Of a stretch of DNA of 14,904 nucleotides, positions 6,749-13,490 are shown in pieces. Position numbers and translations under genes: made by a program. The DNA comes from an uncultured Collinsella sp. (GTDB taxonomy: Bacteria > Actinomycetota > Coriobacteriia > Coriobacteriales > Coriobacteriaceae), in NCBI GenBank assembly GCA_900551195.1, contig URVD01000018.1, positions 1 through 14,904 of the forward strand, read 5' to 3'. The notes below the pieces were generated by a model. That model did no database searches. It saw nothing but the letters and a program-made list of their open reading frames with translations, and was not told the origin of the DNA. Positions within the stretch are counted from its first letter, which is position 1, and each line of letters starts with the position of its first letter.

Positions 6749-7498
6749 ATGCAATCTGTTAAAAAAGCCGCATCCATCGCACTGAGCGTCGTCATGTGGA
6801 TCATCATCCTGGTGGCGGCCCTGTATGCGTTTACCACGCTCGCCACGCGCGAGGACGGCAGTGTCTCGGACATCGCCGGCTTCACCCCGCTCGCCGTGCA
6901 GTCCGACTCCATGGCGCCCACGTTTAACAAGGGCGACCTCATCGTCATCCAAAAGTGCGACACCTCTAAGCTCGAGGTGGGCGACATCGTGACGTTCCAC
7001 ACCATCATCGACAACGAGTACGCGCTCAACACGCACCGCATCGCCGCCATCGACGAGGTCAACGGCATGCGCAGCTTTACCACCAAGGGCGATAACAACG
7101 ACGTGGCCGATACGCACATCATCAGCGACGGAGACATCGTTGGTAAGTACCTGTTCGCGTTGCCGCAGATGGGCAAGGTCATGGACTTTCTGTCCAGCTC
7201 CATGGGCTTCCTCATTGTGATTGTCCTGCCCATGCTGCTGTTCTTTATCTACCAGGTGTATCACCTTATCGTGGTGGGCATGAACCTTAAGCGCGCCATG
7301 GCCGAGGAAGACCGCCTGGCCGCCGCGGCTGCCATCGTGGATGCCGAGGGCAAGGGTGACACCGCCACCGTTGCCGCCGATAACGCCGCCGAGCAGCTCG
7401 CCCAGGCCGAGGCCAAGCTCGAGGAAGCCCGTCGTTTAAAGGCCGAGGCCGAGGCGGCGATGAACGCGACCAAGCAGGAGGATACCGACGGTGAGTGA
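6749..7498 (+). CDS. SipW-like (ER-type) signal peptidase with coiled-coil tail
   Basis: This membrane serine protease removes signal segments from exported proteins. The 249-aa product has an N-terminal membrane helix (about 11-31) and the motif QSDSMAP with catalytic Ser54. ALNTHRI places His96 where bacterial type I enzymes have lysine, which marks the ER/SipW (S26B) branch. TTKGDNN supplies the likely acidic residue Asp115. A second membrane helix spans about 152-176. The remaining 70 residues form a predicted cytoplasmic Ala/Glu/Lys-rich coiled coil, which is unusual for the family. The ATG has AAGGGA 5 nt upstream. The end overlaps the ATPase gene by 8 nt. The four upstream paralogs with SipW-type N-termini are the obvious substrates. 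Family assignment is firm; substrates are inferred from context. Confidence 0.9.
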   Translation: MQSVKKAASIALSVVMWIIILVAALYAFTTLATREDGSVSDIAGFTPLAVQSDSMAPTFNKGDLIVIQKCDTSKLEVGDIVTFHTIIDNEYALNTHRIAAIDEVNGMRSFTTKGDNNDVADTHIISDGDIVGKYLFALPQMGKVMDFLSSSMGFLIVIVLPMLLFFIYQVYHLIVVGMNLKRAMAEEDRLAAAAAIVDAEGKGDTATVAADNAAEQLAQAEAKLEEARRLKAEAEAAMNATKQEDTDGE

Positions 7499-9191
7499 GT
7501 TTCTGGGATTTGCCTGGGAGCTGCTGGCAAAGGTCGTCTATAACGTCGTTGCCGTCGTGAGCTCTATTCTTAACCTGCTGGTGTTTGGCTGGGTTGAGTA
7601 CTTCAACATCTTTATGACCTACTTCACCACGTTTGACCTGGTGGGCAAGATCGGCGCGGTCATTCTGTTTGCCATGCTCATCGCAGTCCCCGTGCTGATT
7701 GTGGCCATTCTGATCCACCACTACCGCATCAACCGTCGCCTGCATCGCGACGACACGTCCAACAAGGCGCTCTATCGCGAGATCGGCCGCCTGAACAAGC
7801 AGGTGCTCGACCTCATGGACGAGAAGAACAAGCTGCTGGCGCTCAAGGTCAATGCCATGGGCGGCACCAAGCAGATTCCGTACGTGGGTGCCTCGGCCCT
7901 GGCCGACGACCACCTGCCCACGGTGGGCAACGTGGTGGGCGCCGCTGCGGGCGCCGGTGCGGCTGCTGGCGAGGGCGCAGCGGCGACGGCCGTCATGTCG
8001 GGCAACGCATCGCTCGCGCTCGATGGCGAGGGCGTCAAGGACGCCGCGGCCGCCATGGCCAAGGCCACCGTCGAGGCTAAGACCCTTGCCGAGGAAAAAG
8101 AAATCGCCCAGGCCAACCGCTTCCCCAAGCTGTCCCTTGTGGACCTTAAGTACCGCGACTGGGAATCGCCGGCCTACGACGATGCCATCTCGCTGGAGGA
8201 CTTTGTCGACAGCTTCCGCGCGTTCGCCTGCAGCCAGATGAATCTCTACTACACGCCTGAGGTCATCCGCCGCTTTGTGGCCGGCATGGCCGCCTCCAAG
8301 CTGCTGATCCTGGAGGGCATCTCGGGTACCGGTAAGACGTCGCTGCCCTACAGTTTTAGCCGCTACCTGGATAACCCCGCGACCATCGTGTCGGTGCAGC
8401 CGAGTTTTCGCGATCGCACCGAGGTGCTGGGCTACTTTAACGAGTTTTCCAAGCGCTTTAACGAGACCGAGTTCCTCCGCGCCGTGTACGAGGCGGGCCT
8501 TCGTCAGGACCCGTCCATGATCGTGCTCGACGAGATGAACCTCGCCCGCGTGGAGTACTACTTTGCCGAGATCCTGTCGGTGCTCGAGATGCCCAGCCAC
8601 GACGAGTGGGTGCTCGATCTGGTGCCCACCCAGTGGGCTGCCGACCCCAAGGCTCTGCACGACGGCAAGCTCACCATCCCCGACAGCCTGTGGTTTATCG
8701 GCACGGCCAACAACGACGACTCCACCTTTACCATCACGGACAAGGTGTACGACCGTGCGATTCCCATCGAGCTCAACGAGCGCGCCGATGCGTTTGAGTG
8801 CGAGCCGCACGAGCGCGTGCACGTGACGGCCGACCACCTGCAGTATCTGTTCCAAAAGGCCAAGGTCGAGTACGTGATCGACGACGAACTGCTCCAGAAG
8901 ATGCACAAGCTGGACCAATACCTGCAGACCCGCTTTAAGCTGGCGTTTGGCAACCGTATCATCAAGCAGATGTACGACTTTATCCCCGTGTACGTGGCGT
9001 GCGGCGGCACCGAGCTGGGCGGCATGGACTACATCATCGCCCGCAAGGTGCTCAAGAAATTTGAGTCCATGAACGTGAGCTTTGTGCGCGACGAGATGAA
9101 GGGTCTGATCGAGTACATCGAGAAGACCTTTGGCGAGGGCGGTCTGCCCGATTCCGTCATGTACCTGCAGCGGATCCAGAACTTCTACTAA
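7491..9191 (+). CDS. Membrane-anchored McrB-like AAA+ ATPase
   Basis: The 566-aa protein begins with a hydrophobic region (8-40) and a clear membrane helix (52-75). A basic, helical segment (78-120) and a low-complexity Ala/Gly-rich linker (about 145-205) follow. The AAA+ domain has Walker A GISGTGKT (276-283, Lys282), Walker B MIVLDEMN (Asp347, Glu348) and the sensor stretch FIGTANNDDST at the place of McrB's MNTADRS-type nucleotide motif, then DRA at 421-423. The LDEMNLARVEYYFAE signature is typical of the McrB branch. A helical lid domain closes the protein. McrB itself is a soluble GTPase driving a restriction nuclease; here the N-terminus replaces any DNA-recognition domain. The GTG start overlaps the peptidase gene by 8 nt and has AGGAGG 9 nt upstream. 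ATP versus GTP use cannot be told. Role in envelope assembly is inferred from neighbours. Confidence 0.88.
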   Translation: MSEFLGFAWELLAKVVYNVVAVVSSILNLLVFGWVEYFNIFMTYFTTFDLVGKIGAVILFAMLIAVPVLIVAILIHHYRINRRLHRDDTSNKALYREIGRLNKQVLDLMDEKNKLLALKVNAMGGTKQIPYVGASALADDHLPTVGNVVGAAAGAGAAAGEGAAATAVMSGNASLALDGEGVKDAAAAMAKATVEAKTLAEEKEIAQANRFPKLSLVDLKYRDWESPAYDDAISLEDFVDSFRAFACSQMNLYYTPEVIRRFVAGMAASKLLILEGISGTGKTSLPYSFSRYLDNPATIVSVQPSFRDRTEVLGYFNEFSKRFNETEFLRAVYEAGLRQDPSMIVLDEMNLARVEYYFAEILSVLEMPSHDEWVLDLVPTQWAADPKALHDGKLTIPDSLWFIGTANNDDSTFTITDKVYDRAIPIELNERADAFECEPHERVHVTADHLQYLFQKAKVEYVIDDELLQKMHKLDQYLQTRFKLAFGNRIIKQMYDFIPVYVACGGTELGGMDYIIARKVLKKFESMNVSFVRDEMKGLIEYIEKTFGEGGLPDSVMYLQRIQNFY

Positions 9192-9201
9192 TGGCGTAAG
9201 T

Positions 9202-9226
9202 GCGGGGCGGCGTGATGTCGCCCCGC
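9202..9226 (+). other. Strong GC hairpin inside the operon
   Basis: Perfect 8-bp arms, GCGGGGCG and CGCCCCGC, enclose a 9-nt loop in the 69-nt gap between the ATPase and the DUF2357-like gene. No T-run follows, so a classical terminator is unlikely. It may act as an mRNA stabiliser, processing site or attenuator setting the ratio of the two proteins. Confidence 0.45.
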
Positions 9227-9260
9227 CCCTTACCAATCGATCCAACCTATGGAGTAACCC

Positions 9261-10598
9261 ATGTCCGAGACCATTCAGGACCTCTATACCAGCTTCTCCG
9301 AGCAGATGGAGCCCATCCAGGAGGACAGCCGCTACTTTCGCTATCTGTTTGAGATGGCGCAGGCCTCGGGCACCACGATCGAGCAGCAGCGCGAGGAGCT
9401 CGTCAAGGTGGTGGACGAGGAATGGATCAGCATGATCGAGGACTCGCTCGACGCCATCAATACCATTATCGAAAAGCCGCGCCGCTTTATCACCACCGAG
9501 GAAGAGGTGGTGCCGGTCTCGCTCGCCAAAAAGATCAGCGCCGACAGCGTCCGTCACCTGAGCCAGAACACGCAGTTCCTGGCGCCGAGCGACGATGGCG
9601 GCGTCCATCCCACGCGCATCCTCAACGTCAATACCGTCGAGACCTACGACCTGTACGAGAATCGCTTTATCTACCACCTGATTCAGCGCCTGCTGACGTT
9701 TGTGGACAAGCGCACCGACGTGATCTTTTGGTCGACCGGCAACGAGATCCGCAACCGCTTTAAGATGCACAGCAAGATCGACGACGCGTACGAAGAGATC
9801 GAGTATAACGTCGAGATGACGATCAAAAACCGCCAGAGCTTTGCCGAGAACGACGCCGACAACATGGACGTCTTTATGCGCATCGACCGTGTGCGCCGCC
9901 TGGTCATGGCGCTGCGCGGCGCGTCGTTTTGCCAGATCATGAACGGCTGCAGTGCGGTCCGCAGTCCCATTCAGCGCACCAACCTCATCATGAAAGACCC
10001 CAACTACCGCAAGTGCTACCAGCTGTGGCAGTTTATGGAGCGCTACGACAAGGTGGGCTACAACATCGACGTGCAGCAGCAGGCGCTGGCGTTCGATGAC
10101 GAGTACATGGTGCAGATGTACACCAACCTCATCAACAACTACACCGTCTTTAAGAGCCTGACCGATGACGAGCGCAACCTGCAGGAGCTTGAGAGCGTGC
10201 AACACGCGCCGGTGGCGCCCAAGTTTATTAAAGAGATTAAGGAGGTGCAGGTCGATAGTCCCGACCTGCCCGATGTTGAGGTCCGCCGCGTGTTTGTGGA
10301 GGAGGTCACGCAGGCCCAGCTCGATGCCGAGCAGGCGCTGGCCGAGGCACGCGAGCAGATCGAGGAGCTGCAGGGGCAGGTCAAGTCTTGGAAGGTGCAG
10401 GCGCACGCGTTGACCGACGAGCGCGATGATTTGGCCGACGAGCTGGACGAGGCCAAGACGCGCGAGCTGGCGCTGACGCAACGCGCGCAGATGGCCGAGG
10501 CTGATGTTGAGGAGCTGCAAGGTTCGCTGGAGGATGTCGAGGCGGGCAAGAAGGCTGCCGAGGCCGACGCTGTCGAGGCGCGTGAGACCGCGGCTTGA
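9261..10598 (+). CDS. DUF2357-like McrB partner with coiled-coil C-terminus, 5' part of a split gene
   Basis: The 445-aa product has an N-terminal globular helical domain (1-340) and then a coiled coil (about 350-445). The stretch VNTVETYDLYENRFIYHLIQ (123-142) and the later PIQRTNLIMKDPNYRKCYQL (236-255) resemble the conserved blocks of DUF2357/DUF524 proteins. These are regular partners of McrB-like ATPases and there often carry a C-terminal PD-(D/E)XK nuclease. No nuclease motif is visible here; heptad-rich sequence takes its place. The frame stops at TGA 10596-10598, exactly where coiled-coil sequence continues in the +1 frame, so the gene probably encodes one protein of about 740 aa. The ATG at 9261 has GGAG 8 nt upstream. 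The fold assignment is by motif memory and moderately sure; partnership with the preceding ATPase is inferred from adjacency. Confidence 0.65.
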   Translation: MSETIQDLYTSFSEQMEPIQEDSRYFRYLFEMAQASGTTIEQQREELVKVVDEEWISMIEDSLDAINTIIEKPRRFITTEEEVVPVSLAKKISADSVRHLSQNTQFLAPSDDGGVHPTRILNVNTVETYDLYENRFIYHLIQRLLTFVDKRTDVIFWSTGNEIRNRFKMHSKIDDAYEEIEYNVEMTIKNRQSFAENDADNMDVFMRIDRVRRLVMALRGASFCQIMNGCSAVRSPIQRTNLIMKDPNYRKCYQLWQFMERYDKVGYNIDVQQQALAFDDEYMVQMYTNLINNYTVFKSLTDDERNLQELESVQHAPVAPKFIKEIKEVQVDSPDLPDVEVRRVFVEEVTQAQLDAEQALAEAREQIEELQGQVKSWKVQAHALTDERDDLADELDEAKTRELALTQRAQMAEADVEELQGSLEDVEAGKKAAEADAVEARETAA

Positions 10599-10602
10599 GC
10601 AG

Positions 10603-11490
10603 ATGCGCGCCGAGGCCGATGCCGAGGTGGCTGCCGCCCGGGCAGACGCGGACGCCAAGGTTGCTGCCGCCGAGCAGGCGGCTTCCGAGCAGGTCGCGCA
10701 GGTTAAGAGCGATGCTACTGCGGCCCTGGCCGCCAAGACGGCGGCCGACGCTGCCGAGCTGCAGGCCACCAAGGACACTGCTGCGGCCGAGCTCGCCGCC
10801 GTGCGCGAGGCCTCTGCCAAGGAGATGGCCGAGCTGCATGCCAAGTTGGACGCCGCCAAGCTGCAGATCGAGGAAGTGCGGCTGGCGGCCGAGCGCGATG
10901 CCCGTGCCGCGCAGGAGACTGCCGACGTCGCCGCGGCCGAGGCGGAGCAGAAGCTCGCCGACACCGTCGTCGCGGCCGAGGAGAAGGTTGCCGCCGCCCA
11001 GCAGGCCGCCGATGCTGCGATCGACGCCGCCCGTGCTGCCGCCGATTCTGCCGTTGAGCAGGCTACGGTGGATGCCAGCGAGAAGGTCGCCGCTGCCGCT
11101 GCCGAGCGCGATGCCGCCGCGCGTGCCGCCGAGGAGGCTCGTGCCGACGCCGACGCGCGTGCCGCCGCAGCCGAGCTCGAGGCAGGGGAGCGTATTGAGC
11201 AGGAACTCGCCGCCGCCAAGGCCGCGCACGAGCGCGAGCTCGAGGCCGCCCGCGCGGAGATGCAGCAACGCTTGGACTCGTTGGCACACGAGCTGGAGCA
11301 GTCCGAGCGCGATCGCGCCCGCGCCGAGCGCCGTGCCGAGGGCAACAGCCTGTCGCGCTATCTGCTGGCTCGCTTGCGCGGAGAGGCCGCCGAGGGCGAT
11401 GTCGCCACGACCGTTGAGGGAGATGAGACCGACGTTTCGGCATCTGACGCCACTGACGTCGAGCCTTCCGCAAAGGACGCCGACAAGTGA
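10603..11490 (+). CDS. Ala/Glu-rich coiled-coil protein, 3' part of the split gene
   Basis: This frame encodes 295 aa from ATG 10603, 4 nt after the preceding TGA. It is almost wholly an Ala/Glu/Asp/Lys coiled coil (about 1-250), like a long stalk, with a short acidic tail (about 265-295). In the same frame, coiled-coil sequence (LEQMRAEADAE) begins at the upstream stop, before any start codon. Removing one G from GCGG near 10590-10593 would fuse the two parts smoothly. The simplest reading is therefore a single gene with a 1-nt insertion, or a sequencing error. Independent translation by stop-start coupling, or programmed frameshifting, remains possible; the ATG lacks a good ribosome binding site. 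Its stop overlaps the next start (TGATG). It could span or organise a membrane-linked complex with the ATPase; no enzymatic motif is visible. Confidence 0.65.
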   Translation: MRAEADAEVAAARADADAKVAAAEQAASEQVAQVKSDATAALAAKTAADAAELQATKDTAAAELAAVREASAKEMAELHAKLDAAKLQIEEVRLAAERDARAAQETADVAAAEAEQKLADTVVAAEEKVAAAQQAADAAIDAARAAADSAVEQATVDASEKVAAAAAERDAAARAAEEARADADARAAAAELEAGERIEQELAAAKAAHERELEAARAEMQQRLDSLAHELEQSERDRARAERRAEGNSLSRYLLARLRGEAAEGDVATTVEGDETDVSASDATDVEPSAKDADK

Positions 11491-12200
11491 TGAAGCATGT
11501 GCTCCGCGCGATCAACGTGCTGGCGACCGTGGTGATTCTCGTCGCCTTTGTGGTGCTGCTGCGCACGGTGTTCACGCCCGCTGGTGAGATCCCCACCATC
11601 ATGGGCTATGGCTTTATGCGTACGCTGACCGGCTCGATGGAGCCGGCGATTCCCGTGCATTCGTTTATCGTCGTCGATACCGACAACAGCCAGGCCTACC
11701 AGGTCGGCGACATCATCACCTTCCATTCGTCCGATGACGCGCTGGAGGGTTCGCTCAACACGCATCGCATCGTTGCCGTGGAGGATGCGGCCGACGGCAC
11801 GCCGGTTTACCGCACCAAGGGCGATGCCAATCCGGTCGAGGATGCTGCGCCCGTGCCCGCCGCCGACGTGGTGGGGCGCGTGGTCTTTGTCTCGGCGGGG
11901 CTGGGCGTGGTGGTCTCGTTGCTCACCAATCCGCTGCTGTTCTTTCCGCTTATCGTGGTGCCGCTGATCGTGCTGCTGGTGCTCGAGATTCGCCATATGG
12001 TCAAGACAACGCAAGAGGTGGCATGCGCCGAGGACGAGGCCGCCCTGCGCGCAGCCGTGGAGCAGATTCGCGAAAAGCGCCGTCGCGAGCAGGAGGAGCA
12101 GGGCGACGCCGGTGACGAGGGCGATGCCGACGGTGGCCATACCGATGAAAGTGCGGAAGCCGATCCCGGCGCCCCAGGCGATTCCAACCGCTCGGCATAG
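11490..12200 (+). CDS. Second SipW-like (ER-type) signal peptidase with charged tail
   Basis: This 236-aa membrane serine protease is a paralog of the one upstream. It has a membrane helix (about 7-25), the motif TLTGSMEP with catalytic Ser49, SLNTHRI with His92 as the general base of the S26B branch, and RTKGDAN with Asp112. A second membrane helix follows (about 145-166), and then a cytoplasmic tail of some 65 residues that is first helical and basic/acidic (EQIREKRRREQEEQ) and then Asp/Gly-rich. The ATG at 11490 overlaps the previous stop as TGATG, indicating translational coupling. A GTG at 11487 is an alternative start with slightly better spacing to AAAGGA and would add one residue. Two such peptidases in one cluster suggest distinct substrates or a division between processing and assembly. 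It is the last gene of the cluster. Confidence 0.88.
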   Translation: MKHVLRAINVLATVVILVAFVVLLRTVFTPAGEIPTIMGYGFMRTLTGSMEPAIPVHSFIVVDTDNSQAYQVGDIITFHSSDDALEGSLNTHRIVAVEDAADGTPVYRTKGDANPVEDAAPVPAADVVGRVVFVSAGLGVVVSLLTNPLLFFPLIVVPLIVLLVLEIRHMVKTTQEVACAEDEAALRAAVEQIREKRRREQEEQGDAGDEGDADGGHTDESAEADPGAPGDSNRSA

Positions 12201-12225
12201 CTCATCGGGCCTTTCGTCCCTGCAA

Positions 12226-12295
12226 TTTGGACGCTCGCAGATGCTCCGCATCATCTGCTATTTCATACCAATATTCGTGCTACAGTTTGGACGCT
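12226..12295. repeat. Direct repeats flanking an inverted repeat
   Basis: The 10-mer TTTGGACGCT occurs at 12226-12235 and again at 12286-12295, exactly 60 bp apart; with their flanks the copies match at 12 of 13 bases. Between them lies a 7-bp inverted repeat, GCAGATG (12237-12243) and CATCTGC (12252-12258). The block sits between the second peptidase gene and the transporter gene. It may hold operators for the transporter or the end of the operon transcript. There is no T-run for a classical terminator. Confidence 0.5.
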
Positions 12296-12300
12296 TTATT

Positions 12301-12310
12301 GCCAATTGAT
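12301..12310. repeat. 10-bp direct repeat, copy A
   Basis: GCCAATTGAT lies 14 bp before the transporter start codon. The identical 10-mer recurs at 13386-13395, after the transporter and before the next gene. It may be a shared regulatory box or simply chance. Confidence 0.35.
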
Positions 12311-12324
12311 TTCGGGGGAGTGGG

Positions 12325-13347
12325 ATGGAACAGGAGCGCTCGGCGCAGTGTGCACGTGAAAGGGCTTCGGTACCGATGACGGCGGCGTCTGATTTTATCG
12401 TGCCCGAGGGGACTGACGAGCTGAGCCGCAGCACCCGCCGCGCATGGCGCGACCGCCTCAACGACGCCCAGGCGCGCAAGATGGCCCTGGGTACGCTCGC
12501 CGCGTTTGCCGGCGGTACGTTTTGGGGTTTTTCTGGCACCAGCGCCAGCTACCTCTTTGACGTGTGCCATATCGAGACGTTTTGGCTGATGAGCGTGCGC
12601 CAAGTTATCGCTGGCCTGCTCTTTATGTTCGTTGTGCTCAGAAAAGACCGCGACCGCTTGATCGAGCTGTGGACCACCCCTGCCGATCGCAAGCAGCTTA
12701 TTCTGTTTACGATCTTTGGTCTGCTGTTCAACCAGCTTTGCTATCTGTCAGCCGTGCGCCTGACCAACGCGGGCACCGCGACCGTCTTCCAGTGCCTGCA
12801 GCTGGTGGTCGTCATGGGGTATGCCTGCGTCACCGCGCATCGACTGCCGCGCACGCGCGAGGCTCTTGGCATTTTGCTCGCATTGGGCGGAACGTTTTTG
12901 ATCGCCACGGGCGGCGACCCCAGTACGCTCAACATCTCGCCGATGGGCCTGCTCTCGGGCCTTTTGTGCGCAGTGGGCGGTGCCTGCATAGCAATCATCC
13001 CTGCCGGAATCCTCAACAAATACGGTAGCCCGGTCGTCACGGGCTCGGCCATGCTTTCGGCGGGAATCGTGATGAGTATCTTTACCCAGCCGTGGGCGCA
13101 TATGCCGGCGCTCGGCCCCTCGGGTGTCGGCGCGCTCGCGATATTTATTGTGGTGGGGTCGTTCTTCGCCTATATGTTCTACATGCAGGGCGTTAAGGAG
13201 ATTGGCTCGGTGCGCGCGAGCCTCCTTGGAACCATGGAGCCGGTTTCGGCCACCATCACCAGCGCCCTTATGCTGGGAACGGTGTTTTTGCCCACCGACC
13301 TGGCGGGCTTTGCCATGATTATCGCGATGGTGTTTTTGACGGTGTAG
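12325..13347 (+). CDS. DMT-superfamily (EamA-like) transporter
   Basis: The 340-aa protein is a predicted ten-helix inner-membrane transporter of the drug/metabolite family. A long hydrophilic cytoplasmic N-terminus (1-50) precedes two tandem EamA repeats of about five helices each (roughly 52-195 and 205-340). Family-like features are FAGGTFWGFSGTSASYLF in the first helix, SAVRLTNAGTATVFQCLQLV in the helix 3-4 region, and GSVRASLLGTMEPVSATITS near the end, where EamA proteins have a conserved E-P motif. Substrates in the family include amino acids, metabolites and drugs; none can be assigned. The protein ends right after the last helix. The ATG at 12325 follows GGGGGAG closely; an internal ATG at 12376 is a weaker alternative. 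The upstream gap of 124 nt with repeats suggests a separate transcription unit. Confidence 0.9.
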   Translation: MEQERSAQCARERASVPMTAASDFIVPEGTDELSRSTRRAWRDRLNDAQARKMALGTLAAFAGGTFWGFSGTSASYLFDVCHIETFWLMSVRQVIAGLLFMFVVLRKDRDRLIELWTTPADRKQLILFTIFGLLFNQLCYLSAVRLTNAGTATVFQCLQLVVVMGYACVTAHRLPRTREALGILLALGGTFLIATGGDPSTLNISPMGLLSGLLCAVGGACIAIIPAGILNKYGSPVVTGSAMLSAGIVMSIFTQPWAHMPALGPSGVGALAIFIVVGSFFAYMFYMQGVKEIGSVRASLLGTMEPVSATITSALMLGTVFLPTDLAGFAMIIAMVFLTV

Positions 13348-13385
13348 CTGGCGCCAAGACGGAAAAGGCGTTGTGCCACATTTTC

Positions 13386-13395
13386 GCCAATTGAT
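13386..13395. repeat. 10-bp direct repeat, copy B
   Basis: Second exact copy of GCCAATTGAT, located 39 bp after the transporter stop and 95 bp before the start of the DUF4012-type gene. Confidence 0.35.
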
Positions 13396-13490
13396 GTCCG
13401 TGTCTGGAGTTTAGCTGTCGATGCTCAAAATGCCATAAACTAGTAACGTTATGGACTTTTTCATTGCGACTCAATTGCGAGGATTTCTTT

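Noticed and set aside
7287..11345. A 1352-codon open frame on the minus strand
   Set aside because: It lies antisense to the peptidase tail, ATPase and coiled-coil genes. It has extreme Ser/Ala or Leu/Val/His composition from mirrored GC-rich codons, and no recognisable domain. It is a shadow of the plus-strand genes.
13348..13380. Possible terminator after the transporter gene
   Set aside because: GGCGCCAA and TTGTGCC can pair only with mismatches, and the following T-run is just four bases.
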